This document shows, piece after piece, positions 9,682-19,610 of a stretch of DNA of 64,000 bases. A program made the translations under genes and the position numbers. The notes beneath the pieces are model-generated. The model worked only from the letters and a program-made list of their open reading frames with translations. It was not told where the DNA came from and searched no databases. This DNA comes from Aeromonas diversa CDC 2478-85 (GTDB lineage: Bacteria > Pseudomonadota > Gammaproteobacteria > Enterobacterales > Aeromonadaceae): NCBI RefSeq assembly GCF_000819805.1, contig NZ_CDCE01000020.1, forward strand, positions 1-64,000, in the 5' to 3' direction. Position 1 is the first letter of the stretch, and each line of letters opens with the position of its first letter.

Positions 9682-10968
9682 TTGTTTGACCGTTATGAAG
9701 GAGGCGAACAGGCTGTTCTGGTGCACGTCAACTTCAGCGATGAGGGTGAGCGGGAAGATCTCGAAGAGCTCAGAATGCTGGTCAGCTCTGCCGGGGTCAA
9801 CACGTTGGCCGTCGTCACCACCAGTCGGGGTGCACCCAGTTCCAAATACTTCGTCGGCAGCGGCAAGGCGGAAGAGATAGCCGAGCAGGTTCGTCTGCTC
9901 GGTGCCGATGTGGTCATCTTCAACCATGCGCTGACGCCAGCCCAGGAGCGCAACCTGGAGCGGCTGATAGAATGCCGCGTGGTCGATCGCACCGGACTCA
10001 TCCTCGATATTTTTGCCCAGCGAGCACGCACCCATGAGGGCAAGCTGCAAGTTGAGCTGGCCCAGTTACGCCATCTCTCGACCCGTCTGGTTCGCGGTTG
10101 GACCCACCTGGAGCGACAGAAGGGGGGGATCGGCCTGCGTGGCCCCGGTGAGACCCAGCTTGAGACGGATCGCCGCCTGCTGCGTGAGCGCATCAAGTAC
10201 ATATTGCGCCGTCTCGACAAGGTGGCCAAACAGCGGGAGCAGGGGCGCCGCGCCCGCAACCGCAATGAGGTGCCGACCGTCTCTCTGGTGGGCTACACCA
10301 ACGCCGGCAAGTCTACTCTGTTCAACCAACTTACAGCCGCCAGCGTGTATGCTGCGGATCAACTGTTTGCCACCCTGGATCCGACCCTGCGCCGTCTCGA
10401 CGTGAAGGACGTGGGCGATGTGATCCTGGCCGATACGGTGGGTTTCATCCGCCATCTTCCCCACGATCTGGTGGCTGCCTTCAAGGCAACCCTGCAGGAG
10501 ACCCGTGAGGCCGACCTGCTGCTCCACGTGGTGGACTGTGCCGACGAGCAGATGCAGGAGAATATTGCATCGGTTCATAGCGTGCTGGCCGAGATAGAGG
10601 CCGACGATCGCCCCCAGCTGATGATCTGCAACAAGATCGACAAGCTGGCAGACCGCCCCTGTGCTCTGGAGCGTGATGAAGAGGGGCGGCCGATGCGAGT
10701 CTGGTTATCGGCCCAGAGCGGCGAAGGGTGCGACCTCCTCTATCAGGCGCTGACCGAGCTGCTCTCCGGAGCCATGGTGCACCATCTGTTGCGCCTGCCG
10801 CCGTCACAGGCCCGCCTGCGTAGTATCTTCTATCGCCTCAAGGGGATAGAGCAGGAGAGCTTCAACGAGGAGGGGGATTGCCTGCTGGAGGTTCGCCTGC
10901 CGGCGGCCGACTGGAACCGCCTGTTGAAGCAAGAGGGTGATATGTTACAACGCTTTATCAGCCACTAA
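9682..10968 (+). CDS. hflX: ribosome-splitting GTPase HflX
   Basis: 428 residues from a TTG start with AAGGAG 7 bp upstream. The N-terminal domain ends in the HflX signature QLRHLSTRLVRGWTHLER, followed by the glycine-rich linker GLRGPGETQLETDRR and the G domain: G1 GYTNAGKST (about 206), G3 DTVGF, G4 NKID. HflX rescues stalled ribosomes, notably under heat stress. The 53-bp gap after hfq contains a 7-bp hairpin (GGCTATC/GATAGCC, 9638-9657). Confidence 0.96.
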   Translation: MFDRYEGGEQAVLVHVNFSDEGEREDLEELRMLVSSAGVNTLAVVTTSRGAPSSKYFVGSGKAEEIAEQVRLLGADVVIFNHALTPAQERNLERLIECRVVDRTGLILDIFAQRARTHEGKLQVELAQLRHLSTRLVRGWTHLERQKGGIGLRGPGETQLETDRRLLRERIKYILRRLDKVAKQREQGRRARNRNEVPTVSLVGYTNAGKSTLFNQLTAASVYAADQLFATLDPTLRRLDVKDVGDVILADTVGFIRHLPHDLVAAFKATLQETREADLLLHVVDCADEQMQENIASVHSVLAEIEADDRPQLMICNKIDKLADRPCALERDEEGRPMRVWLSAQSGEGCDLLYQALTELLSGAMVHHLLRLPPSQARLRSIFYRLKGIEQESFNEEGDCLLEVRLPAADWNRLLKQEGDMLQRFISH

Positions 10969-11017
10969 GGGGCTGATAGAGTCCACTTTCCATCTGCATG
11001 AGTTAATGGAGACGCTG

Positions 11018-12178
11018 ATGGCTTGGAATGAGCCTGGAAATAATGGCAAAGACCGGGATCCCTGGGGGAATAACGGCAAGAACCAGGGTCCTCCGGATCT
11101 GGATGACCTGTTTAAGAACTTGAGCCGCCGCTTTGGTGGGCTTTTCGGGGGCGGCAACCGCTCCGGTGGCGAGTTTAGCCGAGTGGGGCTCTCGGTGGCG
11201 GTCGCTGTCGGCGTGGTGGTATGGGTCGTGAGTGGCTTCTACACCATCAAGGAAGCCGAGCGTGGCGTGGTGCTGCGCTTTGGCGAGTACTCCCATATCG
11301 TCGAGCCGGGCCTGCGCTGGAAGCCGACCTTCATCGACAAGGTGATACCGGTCGATGTGGAGTCGGTACGTTCCCTGCCGGCCTCAGGCTTTATGCTGAC
11401 CCAGGATGAGAACGTGGTTCGCGTCGAGATGGATGTGCAGTATCGGGTTGTCGATCCCAAGGCCTACCTCTTTAGCGTGACCAATGCCGACGAGAGCCTG
11501 CGCCAGGCCACCGACAGCGCCCTGCGCTACGTGGTCGGTCACAACACCATGGACGATATCCTGACCACCGGCCGCGAGCGGGTGCGTAGCGAAACCCGTG
11601 AAGGGATCGAACAGATCGTCGAACCCTATCAGATGGGTCTGCAAGTGGTCGATGTGAACTTCCTGCCGGCGCGTCCGCCGGAAGAGGTAAAGGATGCGTT
11701 TGATGACGCCATCGCCGCCCAGGAAGATGAGCAGCGCTTCATTCGTGAGGCGGAGGCCTATGCCCGTGAAGTCGAGCCGAAGGCCCGTGGCCAGGTCAAG
11801 CGCCTGGAGCAGGAAGCCGAGGGTTATAAGTCCCAGGTGGTGCTGAAGGCCAAGGGTGAGGTGGCACGCTTCAACGAGCTGCTGCCGCAATATCTGGCCG
11901 CGCCCGAGCTGACACGCCAGCGTATCTATATCGAAACGATGGAAGAGATCTACCAGAACGCCAACAAGGTGCTGGTCGACCTGCCCCAGGGTAACAACAG
12001 CATGATCTATCTCCCTCTCGACAAGTTGGCGACCGGCAGCAAGCCGGCCCGAGCCGCGGCACCGCAAATGCCCATGGCCGGGGTCGACTCTCAACAGTCG
12101 GGTGGCGGCGTGATGGAAGGGGCCAACTCGGCACCCGCCCCCATCCGCGGTGGCGATCGTTTCAGCGGGAGGAACTGA
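11018..12178 (+). CDS. hflK: HflK, membrane regulator of FtsH
   Basis: 386 residues starting MAWNEPGNNGKDRDPWG, as in E. coli. One N-terminal membrane anchor (about 68-90, VGLSVAVAVGVVVWVVSGFY) is followed by an SPFH/band-7 domain on the periplasmic side. HflK forms a large cage with HflC around the FtsH protease. The ATG at 11018 has GGAG 6 bp upstream; the reading frame runs further up but without homology. A short hairpin (10956-10978) lies between hflX and hflK. Confidence 0.95.
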   Translation: MAWNEPGNNGKDRDPWGNNGKNQGPPDLDDLFKNLSRRFGGLFGGGNRSGGEFSRVGLSVAVAVGVVVWVVSGFYTIKEAERGVVLRFGEYSHIVEPGLRWKPTFIDKVIPVDVESVRSLPASGFMLTQDENVVRVEMDVQYRVVDPKAYLFSVTNADESLRQATDSALRYVVGHNTMDDILTTGRERVRSETREGIEQIVEPYQMGLQVVDVNFLPARPPEEVKDAFDDAIAAQEDEQRFIREAEAYAREVEPKARGQVKRLEQEAEGYKSQVVLKAKGEVARFNELLPQYLAAPELTRQRIYIETMEEIYQNANKVLVDLPQGNNSMIYLPLDKLATGSKPARAAAPQMPMAGVDSQQSGGGVMEGANSAPAPIRGGDRFSGRN

Positions 12179-12181
12179 TAG

Positions 12182-13060
12182 ATGAAGAAGATGGCTATTG
12201 GTGCCGTGGCCGTGATCGCCCTGCTGGGGTTCACCTCTGTGTTTGTGGTGGACGAAGGGCAGCGCGGAATTGTCGTGCAGTTTGGCAAGGTGAAGCGTGA
12301 CGGCGAAGGGCTGCCCAAGCTCTATGAGCCGGGCCTGCACTTCAAGGTGCCCCTCATCGATAACGTGCGCAAGATGGATGCCCGCATCCAGACGCTGGAC
12401 GGCCAGGCCGACCGTTTCGTCACCTCCGAGAAGAAAGACCTCATCATCGACTCCTACGTGAAGTGGAAGATCGAGGACTTCTCCAAGTACTACCTGGCGA
12501 CCGGGGGCGGCAACCGGATGCAGGCGGAAGCCCTGCTCAAGCGCAAGATCAACAACGGTTTGCGATCCGAGATTGGTAACCGCACCATCAAGGACATCGT
12601 CTCCGGTGAGCGTGGTGCCGTGATGGAGGATGCCCTCAAGAAGATGGCGCGCTCCTCCGAGCTGGGCATCAAGGTCGTCGATGTGCGGATCAAGCAGATC
12701 AACTTGCCGACCGAGGTCTCCAACTCGATTTACCAACGGATGCGTGCCGAACGTAACGCCGTGGCTCGTGAGCACCGCTCCCAGGGCCGCGAGAAGGCGG
12801 AAGTCCTGCGTGCCGACATCGACCGCAAGGTTACCGTCATGCTGGCCGATGCCGAGAGTCATGCTCGTCAGCTGCGTGGTGAGGGCGACGCCGAGGCGGC
12901 CAAGATCTATGCCGAAAGCTATAAGAAAGAACCCGAGTTCTTCAGCTTCGTGCGTAGCATGGAGGCCTATCGCAAGAGCTTCGCCGGTAACAATGACGTC
13001 ATGGTCATCAAACCCGACAGCGAGTTCTTCCGTTATCTCAAGGATGCGAACGCCAAGTAA
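12182..13060 (+). CDS. hflC: HflC, membrane regulator of FtsH
   Basis: 292 residues with an uncleaved N-terminal membrane segment (about 5-22) and an SPFH domain. DEGQRGIVVQFGKV near the N-terminus and the C-terminal SYKKEPEFFSFVRS stretch match the family. It is the partner of HflK and starts 3 bp after it. A hairpin with a T-run follows directly. Confidence 0.96.
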   Translation: MKKMAIGAVAVIALLGFTSVFVVDEGQRGIVVQFGKVKRDGEGLPKLYEPGLHFKVPLIDNVRKMDARIQTLDGQADRFVTSEKKDLIIDSYVKWKIEDFSKYYLATGGGNRMQAEALLKRKINNGLRSEIGNRTIKDIVSGERGAVMEDALKKMARSSELGIKVVDVRIKQINLPTEVSNSIYQRMRAERNAVAREHRSQGREKAEVLRADIDRKVTVMLADAESHARQLRGEGDAEAAKIYAESYKKEPEFFSFVRSMEAYRKSFAGNNDVMVIKPDSEFFRYLKDANAK

Positions 13061-13065
13061 CCGGA

Positions 13066-13089
13066 GGGCCTGCAGTGCAGGCCCTTTTT
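13066..13089 (+). terminator. intrinsic terminator/attenuator after hflC
   Basis: GGGCCTGCA (13066-13074) pairs with TGCAGGCCC (13076-13084), followed by TTTTT. The next gene's ribosome site begins four bases after the T-run, so readthrough at this site would set its expression. Confidence 0.75.
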
Positions 13090-13101
13090 GTTGGAGCCAT
13101 G

Positions 13102-13284
13102 ATGGACGCGATACTGATCGGTTTGGGGCTACTCTTGCTGTTTGAGGGGCTGGGTCCCTTGCTGATGCCGAGGCTCTGGCAGCAGGTGTTGAGCCAGCTG
13201 GCTCAGCAGCCGCCCGAGAGCCTGCGTCGCATCGGCGGTTGCCTGGCCGTGAGTGGCGCCGTCATCCTCTGGATGACGCTCTAG
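13102..13284 (+). CDS. DUF2065 small membrane protein (YjeT-like)
   Basis: 60 residues. An N-terminal hydrophobic segment (ILIGLGLLLLFEGLGPLL) contains the family motif EGLGP, and a second hydrophobic stretch ends the protein (GGCLAVSGAVILWMTL). E. coli yjeT is in the same place after hflC. The GGAG at 13093-13096 best fits the ATG at 13102; an ATG at 13099 is adjacent. The function of the family is not known. Confidence 0.85.
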   Translation: MDAILIGLGLLLLFEGLGPLLMPRLWQQVLSQLAQQPPESLRRIGGCLAVSGAVILWMTL

Positions 13285-13290
13285 CTAAAC

Positions 13291-13317
13291 AAAAAGAGAG
13301 CCGATGGCTCTCTTTTT
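13291..13317. terminator. bidirectional intrinsic terminator
   Basis: A 12-bp perfect stem (AAAAAGAGAGCC with GGCTCTCTTTTT) and a 3-nt loop, with A and T runs on the two sides. It separates the convergent DUF2065 gene and ispB. Confidence 0.85.
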
Positions 13318-13345
13318 CGTTGCGTCATGAAGATCCCTTCAGGGA

Positions 13346-14317
13346 TCAGGCGCTGCGCTGGACGGCCATGTGGGCCAAGATTTCCAGCGCCTCCCGGTGC
13401 TGGCCCGCCGGCAGTATGGTCAGGGCAGAGATCGCCTTGTCAGCCTCTTCACGGGCCCGTTGACGGGCGTACTCGAGTGCGCCAGTGCGCTCGAGAATCG
13501 CCAGTACCGTATCCAGGCGCTCCATGCCGTTACGCAGCGCGATCGCCTCGCGGATGATCTGGCGGTCTTCGGCATTGCCAACGGCCATGGCGTAGAGCAG
13601 GGGCAGGGTGGGCTTGCCCTCGGCCAGATCGTCGCCGACGTTCTTGCCCATCTCCTTGCTGTCGGAGCAGTAATCCATCACGTCATCGATGATCTGGAAG
13701 GCGGTCCCCAGATACTTGCCGTAGTCGGTCATGGCCTGCTCGATGGCGGGAGACTGGTGGGTGAGCACGGCGGCGATGCGGGTTGCAGCCTCGAACAGCT
13801 TGGCGGTCTTGCAGTAGATGACCGTCATGTAGCTCTCTTCCGTGGTATCCGGGTCGTTGCAGTTCATCAACTGCAACACCTCACCCTCGGCGATGGTGTT
13901 GGTGGCGTCGGCCAGGATCTCCATGATGCGCAGGTTGGAGAGCTCCGACATCATCTGGAACGAGCGACTGTAGAGATAGTCACCGACCAAGACGCTGGCG
14001 GCGTTGCCAAACATGGCGTTGGCCGTCTCGCGACCGCGGCGCAAGTCTGACTCGTCCACCACATCGTCATGGAGCAGGGTCGAGGTATGGATGAACTCGA
14101 TGATGGCAGCCAGCTTGATGTGGTCGCCGCCTTCATAGCCGAGCGCCCGAGCTGCCAACACGGTCAGCAAGGGGCGCATCCGTTTTCCGCCGGCACTGAT
14201 AATGTAGTAGCCGAGCTGGTTGATCAGGCTGACGTCAGACTGCAACCGTTCGACGATCAGGGCGTTGACGGCCGTCATGTCGGCCTCGGTCAGCGCACGA
14301 ATTCCCGTTTGGTCCAT
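13346..14317 (-). CDS. ispB: octaprenyl diphosphate synthase
   Basis: 323 residues, an all-trans polyprenyl synthase. The two aspartate-rich motifs are DDVVDESDLRRG (about 84) and DDVMD (about 211), with GGKRMRP and GKPTLPLL elements. It makes the long isoprenoid side chain of ubiquinone and menaquinone. As in E. coli it is divergent from rplU-rpmA. Confidence 0.95.
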   Translation of the reverse strand: MDQTGIRALTEADMTAVNALIVERLQSDVSLINQLGYYIISAGGKRMRPLLTVLAARALGYEGGDHIKLAAIIEFIHTSTLLHDDVVDESDLRRGRETANAMFGNAASVLVGDYLYSRSFQMMSELSNLRIMEILADATNTIAEGEVLQLMNCNDPDTTEESYMTVIYCKTAKLFEAATRIAAVLTHQSPAIEQAMTDYGKYLGTAFQIIDDVMDYCSDSKEMGKNVGDDLAEGKPTLPLLYAMAVGNAEDRQIIREAIALRNGMERLDTVLAILERTGALEYARQRAREEADKAISALTILPAGQHREALEILAHMAVQRSA

Positions 14318-14456
14318 AGTTCTCTTTGACTCGACGGCAGCAGGACTGCCCAGATTGCTGTTGCGGGGATTTTACACGAATTCACTATGGGTTACAGTTA
14401 GGCGTTTGATGCGCCGGCAGAGGTGCGCACAAAATAAACTTTTTTTGAAATTGACC

Positions 14457-14485
14457 TTGCTTGAGGGGATCAATTTGCGTAAAAT
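14457..14485 (+). promoter_or_regulatory. rplU promoter candidate
   Basis: TTGCTT (14457-14462), a 17-bp spacer and TAAAAT (14480-14485). The leader to rplU would be about 65 nt. The 14318-14556 gap holds this and presumably the opposite-facing ispB promoter. Confidence 0.5.
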
Positions 14486-14556
14486 GCCGGCCCATTGTTA
14501 TTCAGTTTTTGTGCACATCTGCCATGAGCAAAGATGTGCCTATACGGAGTTAAAAA

Positions 14557-14868
14557 ATGTACGCGGTATTCCAAAGCGGCGGAAAACAACACCGTGTAGC
14601 CGAAGGTCAGATCGTTCGTCTGGAAAAGCTGAACGTCGAGACCGGTGCTGCCATCGAGTTCGATAAAGTACTGATGGTTGCCCAAGGCGACACTTTCAAG
14701 GTTGGCGCTCCTTTCGTAGAAGGCGGCAAGGTTCTGGCTGAAGTTGTGGCTCACGGCCGCGGCGACAAGGTTCAGATCATCAAGTTCCGTCGTCGTAAGC
14801 ACCATCGCAAGCACATGGGCCATCGTCAGTGGTTCACTGAAGTCAAGATCACTGGCATCAGCGCTTAA
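14557..14868 (+). CDS. rplU: 50S ribosomal protein L21
   Basis: 103 residues, the full family length, starting [14 protein letters not shown] and containing [17 protein letters not shown]21 binds 23S rRNA. Gene order rplU-rpmA-obgE is widely conserved; rpmA starts 19 bp downstream. Confidence 0.98.
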   Translation: MYAVFQSGGKQHRVAEGQIVRLEKLNVETGAAIEFDKVLMVAQGDTFKVGAPFVEGGKVLAEVVAHGRGDKVQIIKFRRRKHHRKHMGHRQWFTEVKITGISA

Positions 14869-14887
14869 TAGATTAGGAGTCCGATAA

Positions 14888-15145
14888 ATGGCACACAAAA
14901 AAGCTGGCGGTTCCTCCCGCAACGGCCGCGATTCTGAAGCCAAACGCCTGGGCGTTAAGCGTTTCGGTGGCGAGTCTGTACTGGCTGGCAACATCATCGT
15001 TCGTCAGCGTGGCACCAAGTTCCACGCCGGTGACAACGTTGGTCTGGGCAAGGACCACACCCTGTTCGCTACTGCGAACGGCAAGGTGAAGTTCGAAGTT
15101 AAAGGTCCGAAGAACCGTAAGTACGTCAGCATCGTTGCTGAGTAA
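14888..15145 (+). CDS. rpmA: 50S ribosomal protein L27
   Basis: 85 residues starting [19 protein letters not shown], with the conserved GxKxxGGxxVxAG region. The flexible N-terminus reaches the peptidyl transferase centre. A strong terminator follows. Confidence 0.98.
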   Translation: MAHKKAGGSSRNGRDSEAKRLGVKRFGGESVLAGNIIVRQRGTKFHAGDNVGLGKDHTLFATANGKVKFEVKGPKNRKYVSIVAE

Positions 15146-15167
15146 GTACGGACCGAAAGGATCCGAG

Positions 15168-15191
15168 GCCCCGCCAACTGGCGGGGCTTTT
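15168..15191 (+). terminator. intrinsic terminator after rpmA
   Basis: Perfect 8-bp stem GCCCCGCC/GGCGGGGC with loop AACT and a TTTT tail. Confidence 0.9.
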
Positions 15192-15307
15192 GTTTGTGTA
15201 CGAAAACTGATGGCGCTAGGCTGCCCGGGTACGGGGCGTTTCGATCGCCCGCTGTGGCGAACATCACTATAATTGCGTATCGGTTTTTCGAATTGAGGTG
15301 ACGGTAA

Positions 15308-16495
<1,188 letters not shown>

Positions 16496-16506
16496 TCTCC
16501 CCCAAG

Positions 16507-16533
16507 GCCGCCTCGTTGAGGCGGCTTTTTTTT
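16507..16533 (+). terminator. intrinsic terminator after obgE
   Basis: Stem GCCGCCTC/GAGGCGGC with loop GTT, then eight T. Confidence 0.9.
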
Positions 16534-16605
16534 GCGTTAGGGCAAGCCACAGGGGGGGGCGCCTGACATAGAATGGTGCCCTTTTCTGCAAGGATGCCCA
16601 GGAAG

Positions 16606-17403
16606 ATGGAAACGAGTATTTCAGGGCGGGTGATGTCCCGCGAACAGCAGACCGAAGTGACCCGGATCATCGTCAAGGTTGCCCAAATGCTGGCTCAGTT
16701 CGGTGCCGAGAGCCGGCTCATCGAGCAGACCACGGTGCGGGTGGGTCTGGCTCTCGGCCTGGAGAGCGTAGAGATGGCCATCTCCTCCAGCGCTATCGTG
16801 GTGACCAGCCTCAGCAGCGGTAGCTGCATCACCACCACGCGCCGGGTGCGCGAGCACGGTATCAACATGGCGGTGGTGTGCGAGATCCAGCGGATCTGCA
16901 TCCTCACCGAGAAGGGATTGCTCGAGGCCGAGGCCGTGCGCCAACGGCTCGATGCCATCGTTCCCTTCCATTATCACCCTTGGTTGGTGGTGATCATGGT
17001 GGGGCTCTCCTGCGGCGCCTTCAGCCTGTTATTTGGGGGAGACTGGCCCGTCTTCGCCGTGACCTCCCTGGCGGCGGCCGTCGCCATGCGGGTTCGCCAG
17101 TTGATGGCGCGTCACCATCACAGTCCGCTCATCAACTTCGCCGTTACCGGCTTTATCGCCACTCTGCTCTCATCCAGCGCAACTGTCTTTGGTTGGGGTG
17201 AACAGCCTTATCTGGCCATGGCGGCCAGCGTGCTGCTGCTGGTACCCGGCTTCCCGTTGATCAACGCCGTTTCCGACATGGTAAAAGGCTACTTCAACAT
17301 GGGATTGGCGCGTTGGGGCACCGCCACCCTGCTCACCGTCAGTGCTGCCCTGGGCATCCTGCTGGCCATGTCGGTCACGGGGATTTGGGGGTGGAAGGTA
17401 TGA
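16606..17403 (+). CDS. yjjP: YjjP-type threonine/serine exporter subunit
   Basis: 265 residues from this ATG. The ThrE N-terminal cytoplasmic domain (about 10-115, with FGAESRLIEQ and SVEMAISSSAIVV) is followed by five predicted membrane segments; LLLVPGFPLINAV matches E. coli YjjP exactly. With YjjB it forms a split ThrE-like exporter, linked in enterobacteria to succinate export. Other in-frame ATGs exist at 16573, 16594 and 16633; none has an ideal ribosome site, so the start is uncertain. It overlaps yjjB by 4 bp. Confidence 0.9.
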   Translation: METSISGRVMSREQQTEVTRIIVKVAQMLAQFGAESRLIEQTTVRVGLALGLESVEMAISSSAIVVTSLSSGSCITTTRRVREHGINMAVVCEIQRICILTEKGLLEAEAVRQRLDAIVPFHYHPWLVVIMVGLSCGAFSLLFGGDWPVFAVTSLAAAVAMRVRQLMARHHHSPLINFAVTGFIATLLSSSATVFGWGEQPYLAMAASVLLLVPGFPLINAVSDMVKGYFNMGLARWGTATLLTVSAALGILLAMSVTGIWGWKV

Positions 17404-17867
17404 CCGATTTGCTCTGGTTGTTGGCCAAGGATGCCTTCTGGTCAGCCGTGCCGGCGGTGGGCTTTGCCATGATCTTCAACGTGCCGCCACGAATGTTGAA
17501 GTATTGTGCGCTGGGCGGGGGGCTGGCTCACAGCCTGCGCACCCTGCTCATTCACTTCGGGATCCCCATCGAGTGGGCCACCCTGGCGGCGGCCACCACG
17601 ATTGGTTTTGTTTGTGTCTATTGGGCGCGGCGTTTGTTGGTGCCTCGTCCCGCCTTCAGCGTGGCATCCATCATCCCCATGATCCCGGGCAGTTATGCCT
17701 TCAAGGCGATGATCGCCATTGTAGAGCTCAACATCAATGGTGCCTCTATTGCCCTGTTGCAGGGCGCGGTGGAAAACGGCCTCAAGGCTATATTCATAGT
17801 AGGAGCATTAAGTTTAGGGCTAGCGATACCCTCGCTCGTCGTGTACCGTAATCGGCCCATAGTGTGA
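17400..17867 (+). CDS. yjjB: YjjB-type exporter subunit (ThrE C-terminal half)
   Basis: 155 residues, four to five membrane helices, matching the 157-residue E. coli YjjB. Key segments are GGGLAHSLRTLL and IPMIPGSYAFKAM. It starts in an ATGA overlap with yjjP, so the two subunits are translationally coupled. In E. coli, the gene order is yjjB-yjjP at a different locus; here it is yjjP-yjjB, next to folA. Confidence 0.9.
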   Translation: MTDLLWLLAKDAFWSAVPAVGFAMIFNVPPRMLKYCALGGGLAHSLRTLLIHFGIPIEWATLAAATTIGFVCVYWARRLLVPRPAFSVASIIPMIPGSYAFKAMIAIVELNINGASIALLQGAVENGLKAIFIVGALSLGLAIPSLVVYRNRPIV

Positions 17868-17883
17868 TGTGAAGGGGGGCGAC

Positions 17884-18381
17884 ATGAAAATTGCCATGAT
17901 AGCGGCCATGGCCCGGGACCGGGTGATCGGCCGTGACAACGCCATGCCCTGGCATCTGCCGGCGGATCTGGCCCACTTCAAGCAAGTGACGATGGGCAAG
18001 CCAGTCCTGATGGGACGGCGCACCTTCGAGTCGATCGGACGCCCGCTGCCGGGGCGGCGCAATCTGGTGATAAGCCGTAACTCAGACTATGCACCGAATG
18101 GAGTTGAGGTATTTCAATCCGTTGATGCAGCATTAGCCACGCTGAGTGAGTTTAACGATGTTGATGAGTTGATGGTGATCGGCGGCGGCAGGCTCTATGC
18201 CCAACTGCTGGAGCGCGCCGATGTGCTCTATCTGACCCATATCGATCTGGCGGTGGAGGGCGACACTCACTTCCCCGATTACCGGGTCTATGCCTGGGCA
18301 CAGCGTGATGAGGTGTGCCACCAGGCGGATGAGCGCAACCCTTACGCCTATCGTTTCGAGACCCTGGAGCGAGTGCGTTGA
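17884..18381 (+). CDS. folA: dihydrofolate reductase
   Basis: 165 residues starting MKIAMIAAMARDRVIGRDNAMPWHLP. The NADPH and folate-binding elements are normal, including the catalytic acid in PADLAHFK and the GRRTFESIGRPLPGR loop. It reduces dihydrofolate to tetrahydrofolate. The AAGGGGGG at 17873-17879 serves the ATG at 17884. Confidence 0.97.
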   Translation: MKIAMIAAMARDRVIGRDNAMPWHLPADLAHFKQVTMGKPVLMGRRTFESIGRPLPGRRNLVISRNSDYAPNGVEVFQSVDAALATLSEFNDVDELMVIGGGRLYAQLLERADVLYLTHIDLAVEGDTHFPDYRVYAWAQRDEVCHQADERNPYAYRFETLERVR

Positions 18382-18387
18382 AACAGC

Positions 18388-18409
18388 GAGGCCACCTTAG
18401 GGTGGCCTC
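18388..18409. terminator. hairpin between folA and apaH
   Basis: Perfect 9-bp stem GAGGCCACC/GGTGGCCTC with loop TTAG. The T tail is weak, but it sits exactly between two convergent genes. Confidence 0.6.
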
Positions 18410-18419
18410 GTCGTTTGCA

Positions 18420-19241
18420 TTACTTGGCGTGGGCAGGGCAGGGGGTGGCGATGAGGGCATCATCCTCATAGCGCCACAGGGTGAGACTGTTACCCCAGAC
18501 GCAGCCCGTGTCGAGCGCCTTGATATCCGGTACCGGGCACTGGCCCATCAGGGCCGCCCAGTGGCCGAAGATGATGATGGGATCGTCCACATGGTGCTCG
18601 CGTTGCTCGAACCAGGGGCGCAGTCCGGGCGTCGACTCCTTGGGGCCCAACTTGCATTTGAAGTCGAGGCGACCGTCGAAGTAGCAAAAACGCATCCGGG
18701 TGAAGACGTTGATGATGTAGCGATAACGTTCTATGCCGGTGAGGCTCTCGCTCCAGCGATCCGGTTGATCCCCGTACATGTGCTTGAGCAGCCATTGGTG
18801 CTGGTCACCCTGCAGCAGGCTCTCGACCTCGCGCGCGCAGCGCCGGGCCGTGCTCACGTCCCATGCCGGCGCCAGGCCGGCGTGCACCATCAGTAGCGGG
18901 TGCTCCGGGTGCTCGGCCAACAGCGGACGATGACGCAGCCAGTCGAGCAGCGCCAGGCCATCGGGCGCCTTGATAATCTCCTCGATCCTGTCTTTCTTCT
19001 TGAGCGGGGCATGACCACCGGCCACCGCCAGCAGGTGCAGGTCGTGGTTGCCGAGCACAGTGATGGCCCGTTCACCGAGCTCGCGCACGAAGCGCAGCAC
19101 CGACAGGGAGTCGGGGCCGCGAGCGACCAGATCGCCGCATAGCCAGAGCGTGTCGTGAGTGGGGTCAAACCGGGCGAGATCCAGCAGGCGACGCAGATCG
19201 TCATAACAGCCCTGGATATCGCCGACAAAGCAGTTAGCCAT
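18420..19241 (-). CDS. apaH: diadenosine tetraphosphatase
   Basis: 273 residues. Metallophosphatase motifs GDIQGCYDDL (about 7), GDLVARGP (about 36) and GNHDLHLLA (about 64) are intact. It hydrolyses Ap4A to two ADP and is also able to remove Np4A caps from RNA. It is the last gene of the lptD operon, 6 bp after apaG. Confidence 0.96.
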   Translation of the reverse strand: MANCFVGDIQGCYDDLRRLLDLARFDPTHDTLWLCGDLVARGPDSLSVLRFVRELGERAITVLGNHDLHLLAVAGGHAPLKKKDRIEEIIKAPDGLALLDWLRHRPLLAEHPEHPLLMVHAGLAPAWDVSTARRCAREVESLLQGDQHQWLLKHMYGDQPDRWSESLTGIERYRYIINVFTRMRFCYFDGRLDFKCKLGPKESTPGLRPWFEQREHHVDDPIIIFGHWAALMGQCPVPDIKALDTGCVWGNSLTLWRYEDDALIATPCPAHAK

Positions 19242-19247
19242 GGAACC

Positions 19248-19610
19248 TCAGTTAATGATGTTCGGTACCGCCAGGGTGAAGGGGGAGATGGGAACGGTGA
19301 ATTCTTCCCCCTCTTCATCCTGCATCACATAACACCCCTCCATCACCCCGAGCGGCGTCTCCAGCGGGACGCCACTCTGGTAGCTGAAGGTATCACCGGG
19401 GGCTATGATGGGCTGTTCTCCCACCACGCCGGCCCCTTCAACCTCGACCCGTTTGCCGTTGGCATCTGTGATGAGCCAGCGGCGACGCAGTAGCTGCACC
19501 GAGAGAGGCCCCTGATTCTCGATCTCGATGCGATAGTGGAACTGCCAGGGGTCATGGCTATCCGCCACATGATGGGGGAAGGCGCGAACCACGACGAGCG
19601 GTGTGCTCAT
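19248..19610 (-). CDS. apaG: ApaG/CorD domain protein
   Basis: 120 residues. The ApaG fold is marked by HYRIEIENQG, QLLRRRWLITDANG and EGCYVMQDEEG. The molecular role is not settled; it always lies between rsmA and apaH. Its ATG shares one base with the rsmA stop codon, so it is translationally coupled. Confidence 0.95.
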   Translation of the reverse strand: MSTPLVVVRAFPHHVADSHDPWQFHYRIEIENQGPLSVQLLRRRWLITDANGKRVEVEGAGVVGEQPIIAPGDTFSYQSGVPLETPLGVMEGCYVMQDEEGEEFTVPISPFTLAVPNIIN